Shown: positions 33,660 to 43,116, counted from the first letter of the stretch. The stretch: 64,000 bases of DNA from Orenia metallireducens (GCF_001693735.1 NZ_LWDV01000008.1:62001-126000); one strand, 5' to 3'. Notes: generated by a model not told the origin, from the letters alone. Made by a program: numbers and translations.

Positions 33660-35510
33660 ATGGATTGTTGTAATATAAGTCACCAGATTGATATACCAGA
33701 AGGTGCAAAAAAGATTGTATTAGCAGGGAATCCAAATGTAGGAAAGTCTATATTCTTTAATTCTTTTACAGGAATTTATGTGGATGTATCTAATTATCCA
33801 GGCACAACTTTGGATATTAGTTCTGGAAAGTATAAAGATGATGTAGTTATTGATACCCCAGGTGTTTATGGAGTATCTTCCTTTAATGATGAAGAGATTG
33901 TGGCTAGAGATGGGATTGCTTCGGCTGACATAGTAGTAAATATCGTTGATGCAGTCCATTTAGAACGGGATTTATTCTTGACCCAACAGGTTATCGATAT
34001 GGGAATCCCAGTATTGGTAGCCTTGAATATGATGGATGAGGCTCAAAAGAGTGGATTAGAGATAGATATCGATACTCTAAGTGAAGAGTTAGGAGTGCCA
34101 GTAATCCCAACAACAGCAATTAAAGGTGAGGGACTAGCTGAAATAAAAGAAGCTGTCTGGGATGCTAAGGTTGGAAATAGTAGCTTAAAGTTAGAAGCAG
34201 AGTTAGAAGATGTGAAATTTAAGGGAGCTAGTCGTGCAGAAGCTCTATTGATATTAGAAGGAGACCCTCATGTAGCTAAGAAGTATAGTACTGAGCCTTT
34301 AGATTATAGAGAGACTATCTATAGAGGTCGTCGTGAGCGAGTAAATGAGATTGTTGATAAGGTAGTTACTGAAACCAATGAAGGAACAAGCTTTAGAACA
34401 ACACTAGGAAGACTGATGCTAAGACCTTTAACAGGAATACCTATGCTATTATTGGCTTTATATGGCTTATATGAGTTTGTAGGAGTATTTATTGCTCAAA
34501 CAGTGGTAGGAATTACAGAGGAGACTATCTTTATTGAGACCTATGAGCCCTTTATTAGAGGTATTATTCATAACATAGTTGAACCTAGTTCATTGATTAG
34601 TCAGTTATTGGTAGGAGAGTTTGGATTATTGACGATGGCTATTACTTATACTTTTGGGTTATTACTCCCTTTAGTTGTTGGTTTCTACTTATTTTTGGCT
34701 ATCTTAGAGGATTCAGGATACTTACCAAGAATTGCAGCCTTAGTTGATAGAATGTTGACATCCTTAGGATTGAATGGTAGAGCTGTAATTCCGATGTTAT
34801 TAGGCTTTGGTTGTGTAACTATGGCTACCATTACAACTAGATTATTAGGTTCTAAACGTGAACGGATTATTGCAGTATTCTTATTAGGATTAGCAATTCC
34901 TTGTTCTGCTCAGCTAGGGGTTATTGCAGGGTTGATTGCTCCATTGGGTGCTAAGTTCTTTATGGTATATGTTGCAGCTATCTTTGCAGTTTATGTTCTA
35001 GCAGGAACCTTCCTAAATAAGATATTACCTGGTGAATCTACAGATTTATTAATCGATTTACCACCACTTCGTTTGCCAAGGTTGAGCAATGTTATGCAGA
35101 AGACCTTTATTAAGTCTAAATCTTTCATTAAAGAGGCAGGACCTATCTTTGCAGTTGGTGCAGTGGCAATTACTTTAATGCAAGAGTTTGGACTTTTAGA
35201 AGCTATTCAAAATGCAGTGGCACCAATAACTGTAGGATGGTTAGAGCTACCTAAAGAGGCAGCTACAGCATTTATTATGGGAATCGTTCGTCGTGACTTT
35301 GGTGCAGCAGGTTTAACTGATTTGGCTATGACACCAGCACAGACTACAGTAGCTTTAATTACAATTACATTATTTGTACCTTGTATTGCAGCAATGTTAA
35401 TCATGATTAAAGAGAGAAGCTGGAAAGAGAGTATTTATATCTGGTTTGGAAGCTGGATTACAGCCTTTGTGACAGGTGGTATTGTAGCTAAATTATTGGC
35501 ATTATTTTAA
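33660..35510 (+). CDS. feoB: FeoB ferrous iron transporter
   Basis: A 616-residue Fe(II) transporter. The N-terminal G domain has GNPNVGKS (residues 23-30), YPGTTLD, DTPGVYG and NMMDEA. A short spacer region follows, then the membrane domain with two Gate regions: LGFGCVTMATITTR with a conserved Cys, and FVPCIAAMLIMIKE near the end. It is shorter than E. coli FeoB (773) and has no FeoC fusion. GGGAGGAAATTAATA precedes the ATG. Confidence 0.95.
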   Translation: MDCCNISHQIDIPEGAKKIVLAGNPNVGKSIFFNSFTGIYVDVSNYPGTTLDISSGKYKDDVVIDTPGVYGVSSFNDEEIVARDGIASADIVVNIVDAVHLERDLFLTQQVIDMGIPVLVALNMMDEAQKSGLEIDIDTLSEELGVPVIPTTAIKGEGLAEIKEAVWDAKVGNSSLKLEAELEDVKFKGASRAEALLILEGDPHVAKKYSTEPLDYRETIYRGRRERVNEIVDKVVTETNEGTSFRTTLGRLMLRPLTGIPMLLLALYGLYEFVGVFIAQTVVGITEETIFIETYEPFIRGIIHNIVEPSSLISQLLVGEFGLLTMAITYTFGLLLPLVVGFYLFLAILEDSGYLPRIAALVDRMLTSLGLNGRAVIPMLLGFGCVTMATITTRLLGSKRERIIAVFLLGLAIPCSAQLGVIAGLIAPLGAKFFMVYVAAIFAVYVLAGTFLNKILPGESTDLLIDLPPLRLPRLSNVMQKTFIKSKSFIKEAGPIFAVGAVAITLMQEFGLLEAIQNAVAPITVGWLELPKEAATAFIMGIVRRDFGAAGLTDLAMTPAQTTVALITITLFVPCIAAMLIMIKERSWKESIYIWFGSWITAFVTGGIVAKLLALF

Positions 35511-35524
35511 TATCAGTTAAGTGA

Positions 35525-35582
35525 AGGTGTGGGTATGAGTGGACTACTTAGAGTTTAGCTCAGTGCTCACACTTTTTCTTAT
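35525..35582 (+). terminator. feoB terminator
   Basis: GTGTGGGTATGAG pairs imperfectly with CTCAGTGCTCACAC, followed by TTTTTCTT. Confidence 0.7.
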
Positions 35583-35602
35583 TAATGCGGGTTTTATGGG
35601 TA

Positions 35603-35817
35603 TATTGCGACACTTTTCACACCTCATCCCCAACCCTTCTCCTACTCTTAAGAGAAGGGAGAAAAGTAAAAGAGAAAGAGTTTCCCCTCTCATTAGTTAA
35701 GGAGAGACTGGTTGTGTACGAAGAGTAATTGAACTGTATTACTCGTAGGGGGATTAAGGGGTGAGGTTTGAGGTTTTGAACTTAATTTTTAACTATAAAA
35801 GTGTCGCAATATCTATA
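35603..35817. repeat. MITE-like element with TTGCGACACTTTT ends
   Basis: TATATTGCGACACTTTT on the left and AAAAGTGTCGCAATAT on the right bound about 215 non-coding bases, including an ACGAAGAGTAAT/ATTACTCGT hairpin. The right terminus is shared with the repeats at 44.5, 51.2 and 61.07 kb. Confidence 0.8.
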
Positions 35818-35872
35818 TATAACGACATATTAAAATCAAATTTTAAATTAATATAAAGAGGAGGTTGAAAAT

Positions 35873-36013
35873 ATGAATTGCAATACCCATAAAAAGATAA
35901 GAGTCTGCTCAGAATGTGGATATGAGGTCAAAGATCAATCGGCAATTAGGTGCCCTCGTTGTTTTAAGATATTACTTAAAAAGTGTTCAGAGTGTGATGG
36001 ATGTGGATTATAA
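35873..36013 (+). CDS. Zinc-ribbon miniprotein
   Basis: A 46-residue protein with CSECG, CPRC and CSECDGCG, eight closely spaced cysteines fit for one or two zinc ribbons. AGAGGAGGTTGAAAAT before the ATG and a terminator directly after the stop mark it as a real monocistronic gene. The function is unknown; similar miniproteins bind zinc or nucleic acid. It lies after the feo locus and before the pxp genes but shares no transcript signal with either. Confidence 0.75.
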   Translation: MNCNTHKKIRVCSECGYEVKDQSAIRCPRCFKILLKKCSECDGCGL

Positions 36014-36047
36014 AGGGTCTTAAGCCTAAGCTTGAGACTCTTTTTTT
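36013..36047 (+). terminator. Terminator of the zinc-ribbon gene
   Basis: AGGGTCTTAAGC pairs with GCTTGAGACTCT (G-T pairs), followed by a run of seven T. Confidence 0.85.
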
Positions 36048-36134
36048 ACTAATACCTTGGTTAATATAGAAATTGAAATCTTTAACCTGTAAAGGTATAA
36101 TAGCAGTTAATAGAGTTTAAAAAGGAGAGGTAAT

Positions 36135-36893
36135 ATGAAAAAGATTGATTTAAATAGTGATTTAGGTGAATCCTTTGGGAGATATAGTTGTGGAAATGAC
36201 TATGAGATTATCAAAAGAATCAGTTCAGCTAATATTGCCTGTGGTTTTCATGCTGGAGATCCAGTTGTAATGGAGCAGACGGTAAGTTTTGCTCTCAAGG
36301 AAGGAATAGCAATTGGAGCCCATCCAGGGCTACCTGATTTAATGGGATTTGGAAGAAGAAGGATGAATATTAGCTTAAAAGAAGCACGAGCCTATCTTAT
36401 CTATCAAATTGGTGCTTTAGATGCCTTTGTGAAAGCCTTAGGTGGTAGGTTACAGCATGTTAAGCCCCATGGTGCTTTATATAATATGGCAGCTAGTGAT
36501 TATAATTTAGCTAGAGCTATAGCAGAGGCCATCTATGATGTCAATAGTGAGCTAATTCTAGTAGGATTAGCTAATTCTCAGCTAATTAAAGCTGGTGAAG
36601 AGGTAGGCTTAAGAGTAGCTAATGAGGTTTTTGCAGATAGGGCTTATACTAATGATGGGAAGCTAGTTTCACGAAGAGAGTTGGGAGCGGTAATTAAAGA
36701 TAGTAGTTTGGTAGTTGGGCGGGTGCTTAATATGGTATTAGATAATAAGGTTGAAACTATTGAAGGAAATGAAGTTGAAATTAATGCTGATACTATTTGT
36801 GTTCATGGAGATACAGAATCTGCTCTAGCCTTAGTTGAGCAGCTCAATCAGGCTTTAGAGGAGAATAATATAGAGGTAGTTTCATTGCTATAG
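36135..36893 (+). CDS. pxpA: 5-oxoprolinase subunit A (LamB/YcsF family)
   Basis: A 252-residue PxpA. The DLNSDLGESFG start, CGFHAGDP, GAHPGLPDLMGFGRR and KPHGALYN motifs are characteristic. With PxpB and PxpC it cleaves 5-oxoproline (pyroglutamate) to glutamate using ATP, removing a spontaneous damage product of glutamine. The three genes are contiguous in the order A-B-C. AAAGGAGAGG precedes the ATG. Confidence 0.94.
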   Translation: MKKIDLNSDLGESFGRYSCGNDYEIIKRISSANIACGFHAGDPVVMEQTVSFALKEGIAIGAHPGLPDLMGFGRRRMNISLKEARAYLIYQIGALDAFVKALGGRLQHVKPHGALYNMAASDYNLARAIAEAIYDVNSELILVGLANSQLIKAGEEVGLRVANEVFADRAYTNDGKLVSRRELGAVIKDSSLVVGRVLNMVLDNKVETIEGNEVEINADTICVHGDTESALALVEQLNQALEENNIEVVSLL

Positions 36894-36908
36894 AAAGGAA
36901 TTGATTTT

Positions 36909-37616
36909 ATGGGAGAAGGAATAAAATATGTTTCTGCTAGTGATAGCTCAATTCTGATGGAATTTGGAGATGAGATTAAGCCAGAGATTAATCGAGAGAT
37001 TCAGGCAATGGTACATCTATTAGAAAAAGAAGTAATAGCAGGTGTAATAGAATATATCCCTAGCTATACTAAGCTAATGATAACCTATGACCCATTAACT
37101 ATAGATTATCAGAATTTAGTAGCTAAATTAAAAGAATTAGAAGATAGAATACATACTATTTCTACATCTCCTACTAAAATAATTGAGATACCTGTCCTTT
37201 ATGGTGGAGAGTATGGTCCAGATTTAGAAACTGTCGCTAACTATAATAATTTGAGTGATGAAGAGGTAATTAAGATACATAGTAGTAGAGATTATCTGAT
37301 TTATATGTTAGGCTTTACGCCAGGTTTTCCTTATTTAGGTGGAATGTCAAAGAAGATTGCTACTCCAAGGCTAAAGAATCCTAGAGAGAAGGTTCCTGCT
37401 GGAAGTATAGGAATTGCTGATCGGCAGACTGGAATCTATCCGATCAGTAGTCCTGGAGGATGGCAAATAATAGGAAGAACCCCTATAAAATTATTTGATC
37501 CTCAAAGGGAAGTCTCGTTTTTATTAGAGATAGGTTCATATCTCAGATTTATACCAATCTCGCAAGTACAATTTGAATGGATTAAGAAGGAAGGTGGTTT
37601 CAAATGGGGAGTTTAA
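36909..37616 (+). CDS. pxpB: 5-oxoprolinase subunit B (KipI family)
   Basis: A 235-residue carboxyltransferase-domain protein. IPVLYGGEYGPDL, then LGFTPGFPYLGGM and the GSIGIADRQTGIYPISSPGGWQ stretch are hallmark motifs of allophanate-hydrolase subunit 1/KipI. It forms a complex with PxpC. It begins 15 bases after pxpA and its end overlaps pxpC by 13 bases. Confidence 0.93.
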   Translation: MGEGIKYVSASDSSILMEFGDEIKPEINREIQAMVHLLEKEVIAGVIEYIPSYTKLMITYDPLTIDYQNLVAKLKELEDRIHTISTSPTKIIEIPVLYGGEYGPDLETVANYNNLSDEEVIKIHSSRDYLIYMLGFTPGFPYLGGMSKKIATPRLKNPREKVPAGSIGIADRQTGIYPISSPGGWQIIGRTPIKLFDPQREVSFLLEIGSYLRFIPISQVQFEWIKKEGGFKWGV

Positions 37617-38572
37617 TAGTTAATAAGCCTGGTTTATTGACCACTGTTCAAGATCAGGGGCGCTATGGATATCAACGTTATGGCATGCCAGTAGCAGGGG
37701 CAATGGATTCTTATGCTTTCCAAATAGCCAATTTATTAGTAGGTAACCGACGAAATACTCCAGCACTTGAGATTACACTCTTAGGACCAGAGATTGGTTT
37801 TGAAGGTAGCTGTCGGATTGCAATTACTGGTGCTGAGTTGGGGGCTGAAATAAATGGGAAGAGGATCTATCCATGGTCTTCAGTTAAGGTTGACTCTGGA
37901 GATAGATTGATCTTTAAAGGAGCTCAACAAGGCTGTAGAGCTTATTTAGCAGTCTCGGGTGGAATAGAAGTAGATGAGGTAATGGGTAGTTCTTCTACCT
38001 ATCTTCGAGGTCAAATAGGTGGTTATCAGGGAAGAAGTTTAAAGGCTGGTGATTCTTTAAAGGTAGTAGATACTGATAAAGGGAATTTTTCTGGTATTAT
38101 CAAAATACCTAAACAGTATATTTCTGAATATAGAAGAGAGTCTAAAATCAGAGTAGTGGCAGGTCCTCAGTTTAGTCATTTTTCTCAAAAAGAGATTGAT
38201 AAATTCTTTAATAGTAATTATACAATTTCAGCTCAATCAGATAGGATGGGCTATAGGTTAGAAGGTGCAAAACTTTCTCATAGACAGAGTGCCGATATAA
38301 TCTCTGAAGGTATCTCTCTAGGAGCAATTCAAGTACCTGGTGATGGACAACCGATAATAATGATGGCTGACCATCAAACTACTGGTGGCTATACTAAGAT
38401 TGCTAATGTGATTTCAGTTGATATAGCTACTTTGGCACAGATGAAACCTGGTGAACTGATTTCTTTTTCTCTGTTAAGTATTAAGGAGGCACAGAGATTA
38501 TATCGAGAAAGGGAGATAATGCTTAAGAAGTTAGAGAAGATGATTAACAGGATTTATCTTATTTATAGTTGA
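37604..38572 (+). CDS. pxpC: 5-oxoprolinase subunit C (KipA family)
   Basis: A 322-residue carboxyltransferase-domain protein. TTVQDQGRYGYQRYGMPVAG near the start, then LEITLLGPEI and the ISEGISLGAIQVPGDGQPI segment mark the KipA/allophanate-hydrolase subunit 2 family. The start overlaps pxpB, with GGAAGGTGG upstream. It is the last gene of the operon; no clear terminator is visible. Confidence 0.93.
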   Translation: MGSLIVNKPGLLTTVQDQGRYGYQRYGMPVAGAMDSYAFQIANLLVGNRRNTPALEITLLGPEIGFEGSCRIAITGAELGAEINGKRIYPWSSVKVDSGDRLIFKGAQQGCRAYLAVSGGIEVDEVMGSSSTYLRGQIGGYQGRSLKAGDSLKVVDTDKGNFSGIIKIPKQYISEYRRESKIRVVAGPQFSHFSQKEIDKFFNSNYTISAQSDRMGYRLEGAKLSHRQSADIISEGISLGAIQVPGDGQPIIMMADHQTTGGYTKIANVISVDIATLAQMKPGELISFSLLSIKEAQRLYREREIMLKKLEKMINRIYLIYS

Positions 38573-38725
38573 GAATGAGGTTGAAAGTTTTGAGAGCTGT
38601 CTTCTATGAGTATAATATATTTTAGAGAATTATATTTAAATGATAAAAATATTTCCTTTTGGAAATGTTCTTATGAAAATAGGGTATAAGAGTATTGAAT
38701 GATTGAGAGTTAAGGTTTAAAATGT

Positions 38726-39141
38726 TTAATATAAGCTAATAATTGAAATTGAACCTTTAGGGTCATTATCTGGAGTTCCATTATAATAACCACTTACTTT
38801 TTCACCATCAAATTCTTTATATTCAGGTTCGCCTTCATTAGCTACTAAGATTTTGCTACCATCTGGGGTAAAGGTTAGCATATCAGGTAGGTAGCCCACT
38901 TCAACATCTATAATCAACTCTTCTTTCTCTGTATCAAAGAATAATACTCTACCTGTGCTAGTAGCTGGCTTCTCTGCTGGTACAGCTATGGCCGCTAATC
39001 CTCCTCACTTATTCCTGAAAAAGATAGAGAATTTATATTAAGATTAGCCAAATCGATATTGGTTTTCTTACAACCTATTAATGTAATTAATCCTAGAGTT
39101 ATTAATAAAAAACTTAATAATTTTTTGTAATTATTTTTCAT
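38726..39141 (-). pseudogene. Remnant of a choice-of-anchor I / beta-propeller lipoprotein
   Basis: On the minus strand an ATG at 39141 with GGAGTG upstream opens a lipoprotein signal ending LITLIGC. The frame stops near 38998. A shifted frame continues with GLAAIAVPAEKP, then VGYLPDMLTFTPDGSKILVANEGEP and DPKGSISIISLY. These are the opening motifs of choice-of-anchor I (alkaline-phosphatase-like propeller) proteins, which run several hundred residues. Here there is an internal deletion or frameshift, and everything beyond the first propeller blades is gone. Confidence 0.75.
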
Positions 39142-39497
39142 GATTTCACTCCTTATTATTGATTTTTAGTTTTATTAACTTTTCTTATTATTTATTCTTC
39201 TTGATCCCTCCTTATAAAGTTGATAAAGCTTCTGAATTTTTATAATTTTCTATAGAAGATACCATTTCATATTATTCTAAATCTAGGCTACATTCCTATT
39301 AAATAATCATTAAGAAAAGGTTAAAATTAAGATATAGTTCTTACTTTTTAATTTTTGATAGTAATTAGAGTATAGGAAATCATATTAATATTAAATTATC
39401 CAGTTTATTACTAATATTTACTTCTTTAATTTGAGAATCATTTACGGTAAAATTAATAGTGAACAGAGAAGAAAACCTACATAGAAGGAGGGAAATA
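39142..39497. other. A/T-rich spacer, no gene recognised
   Basis: The spacer lies between the lipoprotein remnant (leftward) and the outer-membrane protein gene (rightward). It must carry the promoter of the latter, but no consensus pair stands out. Confidence 0.4.
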
Positions 39498-40253
39498 ATG
39501 AAAAAAATCGCAGTAATATTTGTAGCCTTAGTTATAGTATTAAATGCTGCAACAGCCTTTGCTAATGACCGAATCGGTATGGGGTTTGATTATATGAAAT
39601 TAAATTATAAATATAATGATAACCTCGATCAAGATATGGAAGCAAAGCAAGTACGTGGTTCTTTTAGATTTACTGATGAGATAGCTTTAGAAGCTGATTA
39701 TTCCTTTGGTGGATATAATAATTATATCAATTCCGATTTTCAAAGTATTGGTTTAGGATTAAAGAAGGAGTTTAATATTATTCCAAATACTCAGTTTTAT
39801 TTGGGTGTTGGAGGGAATTATTCTAACTTTAAGACTGACTTCTTTAATCAAAAGTTATTCACTATTGAAAGTAAGAGTGCAAATCTATTATTTGGGGTAG
39901 ACAGATACTTAACTGATAGAATTGGATTCTTTGTAGATGTAGAGTATGGTTTAGCTGGTGATTATAAGGTGTCTTCACCATTATTAGAGAATAATAATGA
40001 GCTTGAAGGGGATAGTTTAACTGACTATGAAATCAATAGTAATTACTCTTTAGAAACTGGATTCAGCTTTAATTTGGCAGAAGATTTAACTGCTAAAGTT
40101 GGTTATAGAATCAAACAGGAGAATCTTAAAAATAAAACTTTCAGTGTAAACTTAGATACTCAAGATAGTAATAATGTTCTTGACAGTTATAATATCACAG
40201 ATATTGACCGTTTAACTCAAGGTGTATTTATAGGTGTTGAAACTAGATTTTAA
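39498..40253 (+). CDS. Outer-membrane beta-barrel protein
   Basis: A 251-residue protein with a signal peptide cut after NAATAFA. The mature chain consists of alternating amphipathic strands (GMGFDYMKLNYKY, FYLGVGGNYSNF, YSLETGFSFNLAED) and ends in Phe (GVETRF), as outer-membrane barrels do. It resembles small OmpA/OmpW-like porin-family barrels; the role is unknown. The ATG at 39498 follows AGGAGGGAAATA, and an in-frame ATG at 39459 lies before that site. This implies an outer membrane. Confidence 0.8.
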   Translation: MKKIAVIFVALVIVLNAATAFANDRIGMGFDYMKLNYKYNDNLDQDMEAKQVRGSFRFTDEIALEADYSFGGYNNYINSDFQSIGLGLKKEFNIIPNTQFYLGVGGNYSNFKTDFFNQKLFTIESKSANLLFGVDRYLTDRIGFFVDVEYGLAGDYKVSSPLLENNNELEGDSLTDYEINSNYSLETGFSFNLAEDLTAKVGYRIKQENLKNKTFSVNLDTQDSNNVLDSYNITDIDRLTQGVFIGVETRF

Positions 40254-40284
40254 GTAGTGACTATTAATAGTCACTACTTTTTTC
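40253..40284 (+). terminator. Terminator of the outer-membrane protein gene
   Basis: AGTAGTGACTAT and ATAGTCACTACT form a near-perfect stem followed by TTTTTT. Confidence 0.9.
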
Positions 40285-40506
40285 ATATGTAAGATATTTG
40301 ATAATAATTAAGAAAATAATATAATATCCTCATATAAAGATACTATTACTATTAAATTTTAACTAGAATAACAGGACAATTAAATAAAATATTTTAACAT
40401 TCTAAAAATAATGATATCCTTGCTTATATAAGTGATTAATTATAAAATGATATGGATACTAATAAATATGTAATAAGCAAATTTGCTGAATAAAGGAGGA
40501 AAAGTA

Positions 40507-40920
40507 ATGGGTGAAGCAATTAAAAGGGGAATTAAAAAATCTTGGAGTACTTATCTGTCTCTAATGAAAATTATTATTCCAGTTTATATAGCTGTAACTT
40601 TTCTGAAATATACAGGAGTTATAGGATATCTCGACAAAATCTTTAGCCCGATGATGAAGTTGGTAGGCATGCCAGGTGAAGCTGCCTTAGCATTATTAAC
40701 GGGATATCTAATGAATATCTATGGTGCTTTAGGGGTAATTGCTGGTTTAGATTTGGGAGCAAGAGAGATTACTATCTTAGGTACTATGTTAGGATTAGCA
40801 CACAGTTTAATTATTGAAGGGGCTATTATTAAAAGAATAAGAGTAAAGCTATTTCCTTTAATAAGTTTAAGGATAATGCTATCCTTAATCTCGGGAGTTA
40901 TATTGAATATACTTTTATAA
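40507..40920 (+). CDS. Nucleoside-recognition (Gate) domain protein 1
   Basis: A 137-residue membrane protein with about four helices matching the Gate/nucleoside-recognition fold: STYLSLMKIIIPVYIAVTFL, then GMPGEAALALLTGYLMNIYGALG. It is about the size of one Gate module, and the next gene encodes another, so the two probably work as a heteromer, as SpmA and SpmB do. The substrate is unknown. The ATG at 40507 follows AAAGGAGGAAAAGTA. Confidence 0.75.
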   Translation: MGEAIKRGIKKSWSTYLSLMKIIIPVYIAVTFLKYTGVIGYLDKIFSPMMKLVGMPGEAALALLTGYLMNIYGALGVIAGLDLGAREITILGTMLGLAHSLIIEGAIIKRIRVKLFPLISLRIMLSLISGVILNILL

Positions 40921-40939
40921 AGGAGTTGAATTATATTAG

Positions 40940-41422
40940 ATGGATTGGACAGGATTTTTTTCTGAAGTTATCAATGGAAGTTTAGGGATGTTAAAGACAG
41001 TAGCACTAATCTTATTTCCATTACTTATTGGTGTTGAAATAGTAGATGATCTTGGTTTGTTAGATAAATTCTCTAGTTTATTTGCACCTATCTTAAGGAA
41101 TTTTAAGCTACCTAAAGATGCTAGTCTACCATTGATTGTGGCTCAGGTCTTTGGGATTACCTATGGGGCTGGACTTATTATTAGAAGTGTAGAAGAGGAT
41201 AGATTATCTGCCTCAGAGTTGATGACTATGGCTGTATTTTTAATGGTCTGCCATGCCGTAGTTGAAGATACATTGTTATTTGTTGCTATCGGTGGAAATG
41301 GATTGATTATGTTAGGCTCTAGAGTAGTCTTGGCAGTATTTATTACTTATTTATATACAAGGTATTTTGTAAAAGGTGAAGAAGTAGATATAGAAGTTTT
41401 ATCAGAAGCTAAGTGCCACTAA
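40940..41422 (+). CDS. Nucleoside-recognition (Gate) domain protein 2
   Basis: A 160-residue membrane protein, the partner of the preceding Gate protein: LKTVALILFPLLIGVEIVDDLG, then KDASLPLIVAQVFGITYGAG and MTMAVFLMVCHAVVEDTLLF. It lies 19 bases downstream in the same operon. The pair resembles half-transporters of unknown cargo. The ribosome site AGGAG is unusually far (14 bases) from the ATG. Confidence 0.75.
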   Translation: MDWTGFFSEVINGSLGMLKTVALILFPLLIGVEIVDDLGLLDKFSSLFAPILRNFKLPKDASLPLIVAQVFGITYGAGLIIRSVEEDRLSASELMTMAVFLMVCHAVVEDTLLFVAIGGNGLIMLGSRVVLAVFITYLYTRYFVKGEEVDIEVLSEAKCH

Positions 41423-41465
41423 AAGAGCAATGATAAGTAACAAGTAAAAATAATAGATATTAATG

Positions 41466-41491
41466 CAAGGAAGAGTTATAACTCTTCCTTG
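41466..41491 (+). terminator. Terminator after the Gate pair
   Basis: A perfect 26-bp palindrome (half-site CAAGGAAGAGTTA) precedes TTTAG. Confidence 0.75.
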
Positions 41492-41519
41492 TTTAGTAGT
41501 ATTTAGAAGGGAGAAGTTT

Positions 41520-42431
41520 ATGAAAGAATTTTTATCAAGGCGTGTTAAAGCTGATTTATCATTATTATTTGTAGTTATAATCTGGGGGAGTACCTTTGCA
41601 TTTATGAAGGATATCTTTAATAAAATTACTCCATTCTATTTTCTAACCTTAAGGTTCACCTTTGCAACGCTGATTTTGGGGTTAATCTTTTATACAAAGG
41701 TCAAGAAACTGGATTTAGAGACATTAAAGTATGGATTATTTGCTGGAGTATTTCTTTTTGGGGGCTATGGATTACAGGTTACAGGATTAGGGTTGACTGA
41801 TGCTTCTAAAGCAGGCTTTATTACAGGGCTAGCAGTAGTTTTAGTACCAATTCTGTCAGCAATTATCTTTAAGAAGATGCCAGAATTAACAACATCTGTA
41901 GGGGTTATTTTGGCTACTATAGGGTTGGGTTTATTGAGTTTTAGTGGAAGTTTAATATTCAATTTAGGGGATTTTTTGATCTTTTTATCAGCCTTCTCTT
42001 TGGCAGTACATATACTTTTAGTCGATAGATATGTTAAGAGTAAAGACGCAATTTTATTTGCCATTATTCAAATTGGAACAGTAGCTTTATTGAGTGGAAT
42101 CTTTACTTTGATTGAAGATGGCTATGTTTGGGTGAATGACATTAATGTTTGGAGTAATGTAATATATATGGGCTTACTTGCTACAGCTTTAGCTTTTATT
42201 ATTCAGAATAAGGCTCAGCAATTTACAACCCCAACAAGAACAGCAATTATTTTTGTAATGGAGCCAGTCTTTGGAGCTTTATTTGCTTACCTCTATCTTG
42301 GAGAGCTAATCAGTGCAAAGGGATATTGGGGAGGGGTTTTAATTGTATTAGGGATGTTATTGGCTGAGTTAAAGTTTGAAAATATTAAAAAGTTATTTAT
42401 AAATAAAAATGGAATAAATGAACTCAACTAA
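41520..42431 (+). CDS. EamA/DMT-family transporter
   Basis: A 303-residue ten-helix drug/metabolite exporter with two EamA halves. The first begins LLFVVIIWGSTFAFMKDIF and contains TLRFTFATL; the second ends VMEPVFGALFAYLYLGELI and GVLIVLGMLLAE. It probably exports a small metabolite. The ATG at 41520 fits AAGGGAGAAGTTT; the in-frame ATG at 41463 lies before the upstream hairpin. It is monocistronic, with its own terminator. Confidence 0.9.
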   Translation: MKEFLSRRVKADLSLLFVVIIWGSTFAFMKDIFNKITPFYFLTLRFTFATLILGLIFYTKVKKLDLETLKYGLFAGVFLFGGYGLQVTGLGLTDASKAGFITGLAVVLVPILSAIIFKKMPELTTSVGVILATIGLGLLSFSGSLIFNLGDFLIFLSAFSLAVHILLVDRYVKSKDAILFAIIQIGTVALLSGIFTLIEDGYVWVNDINVWSNVIYMGLLATALAFIIQNKAQQFTTPTRTAIIFVMEPVFGALFAYLYLGELISAKGYWGGVLIVLGMLLAELKFENIKKLFINKNGINELN

Positions 42432-42461
42432 AGCATTAGATTTAAATCTAATGCTTTAGTT
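42426..42461 (+). terminator. EamA gene terminator
   Basis: A perfect 36-bp palindrome (half-site AACTAAAGCATTAGATTT) begins at the last codons of the gene. Confidence 0.88.
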
Positions 42462-42528
42462 ATTATGAATAGCTTTCTAAAACATGGCATTGACATTTAT
42501 TCCAAAACATAGTAAGTTATAATTAAAT

Positions 42529-42545
42529 AATGAATGATATTCATT
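42529..42545. promoter_or_regulatory. Fur-like inverted repeat upstream of the flavodoxin cassette
   Basis: AATGAAT-GAT-ATTCATT is a perfect inverted repeat resembling a Fur-family box, 83 bases before the first gene. TATAAT lies just upstream (42518). Flavodoxins are often iron-regulated, so control by Fur is plausible. Confidence 0.55.
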
Positions 42546-42627
42546 TAATGTCTTTTATTTAGAAAGATATTTAATTAAAGATATTGATACAGAAATTAAA
42601 GGAAGTTTAAGAAGGAGGAAAATTAAA

Positions 42628-43116
42628 GTGAAAATATTACTTGTTTATGCTAGCAAATATGGTGCTACTAAAAAGGCGGCAGAAAAATTGGCTGAATATT
42701 TAGGAGATAGTGTTAAATTAGTTAATTTGAAAGAAGGGAATTTAAAAGGGATAAGGTTAAAAGATTATGATACAATTGCAATTGGTGGTTCTATCTATAC
42801 TGGAAGAATTCAAAAGGAAGTAACTAAATTCTGTTCAGATTATAAGTCAGAAATTATAAGTAAAAAACTAGGATTATTTATCTGCTGTGGTAATGAGCAA
42901 GAGTTTGATAATCAATTAAGGAATTCCTTTGAGCAAGAGCTTATTAATCATGCAATTACAAAAGGTTATTTTGGCTATGAATATAATCTTAAGAAGATGA
43001 ACTTCTTGTTTAAGATGATAATTAAAAAGATTGCTAATATAACCAAGAGTGAGTCTGCTATAGCGGATAATAATATTAAAGATTTTGCAGCTAAACTAGT
43101 AGTAGAAGATAATTAA
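42628..43116 (+). CDS. Flavodoxin-domain protein (HemG-like), first
   Basis: A 162-residue flavodoxin-like protein. The FMN phosphate loop is YASKYGATKKAAE (residues 7-19). YDTIAIGGSIYTGRI and LFICCGNEQEF line the flavin site. The layout resembles HemG-type protoporphyrinogen oxidases, but the activity is not established. GTG start with GAAGGAGGAAAA upstream. It is the first gene of a cassette with an FMN-binding lipoprotein and a second flavodoxin. Confidence 0.85.
   Translation: MKILLVYASKYGATKKAAEKLAEYLGDSVKLVNLKEGNLKGIRLKDYDTIAIGGSIYTGRIQKEVTKFCSDYKSEIISKKLGLFICCGNEQEFDNQLRNSFEQELINHAITKGYFGYEYNLKKMNFLFKMIIKKIANITKSESAIADNNIKDFAAKLVVEDN

Noticed and set aside
42490-42523. TTGACA and TATAAT as the promoter of the flavodoxin cassette
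   Set aside because: The spacing is 22 bases, too long for a normal sigma-A promoter, so only the TATAAT was considered.
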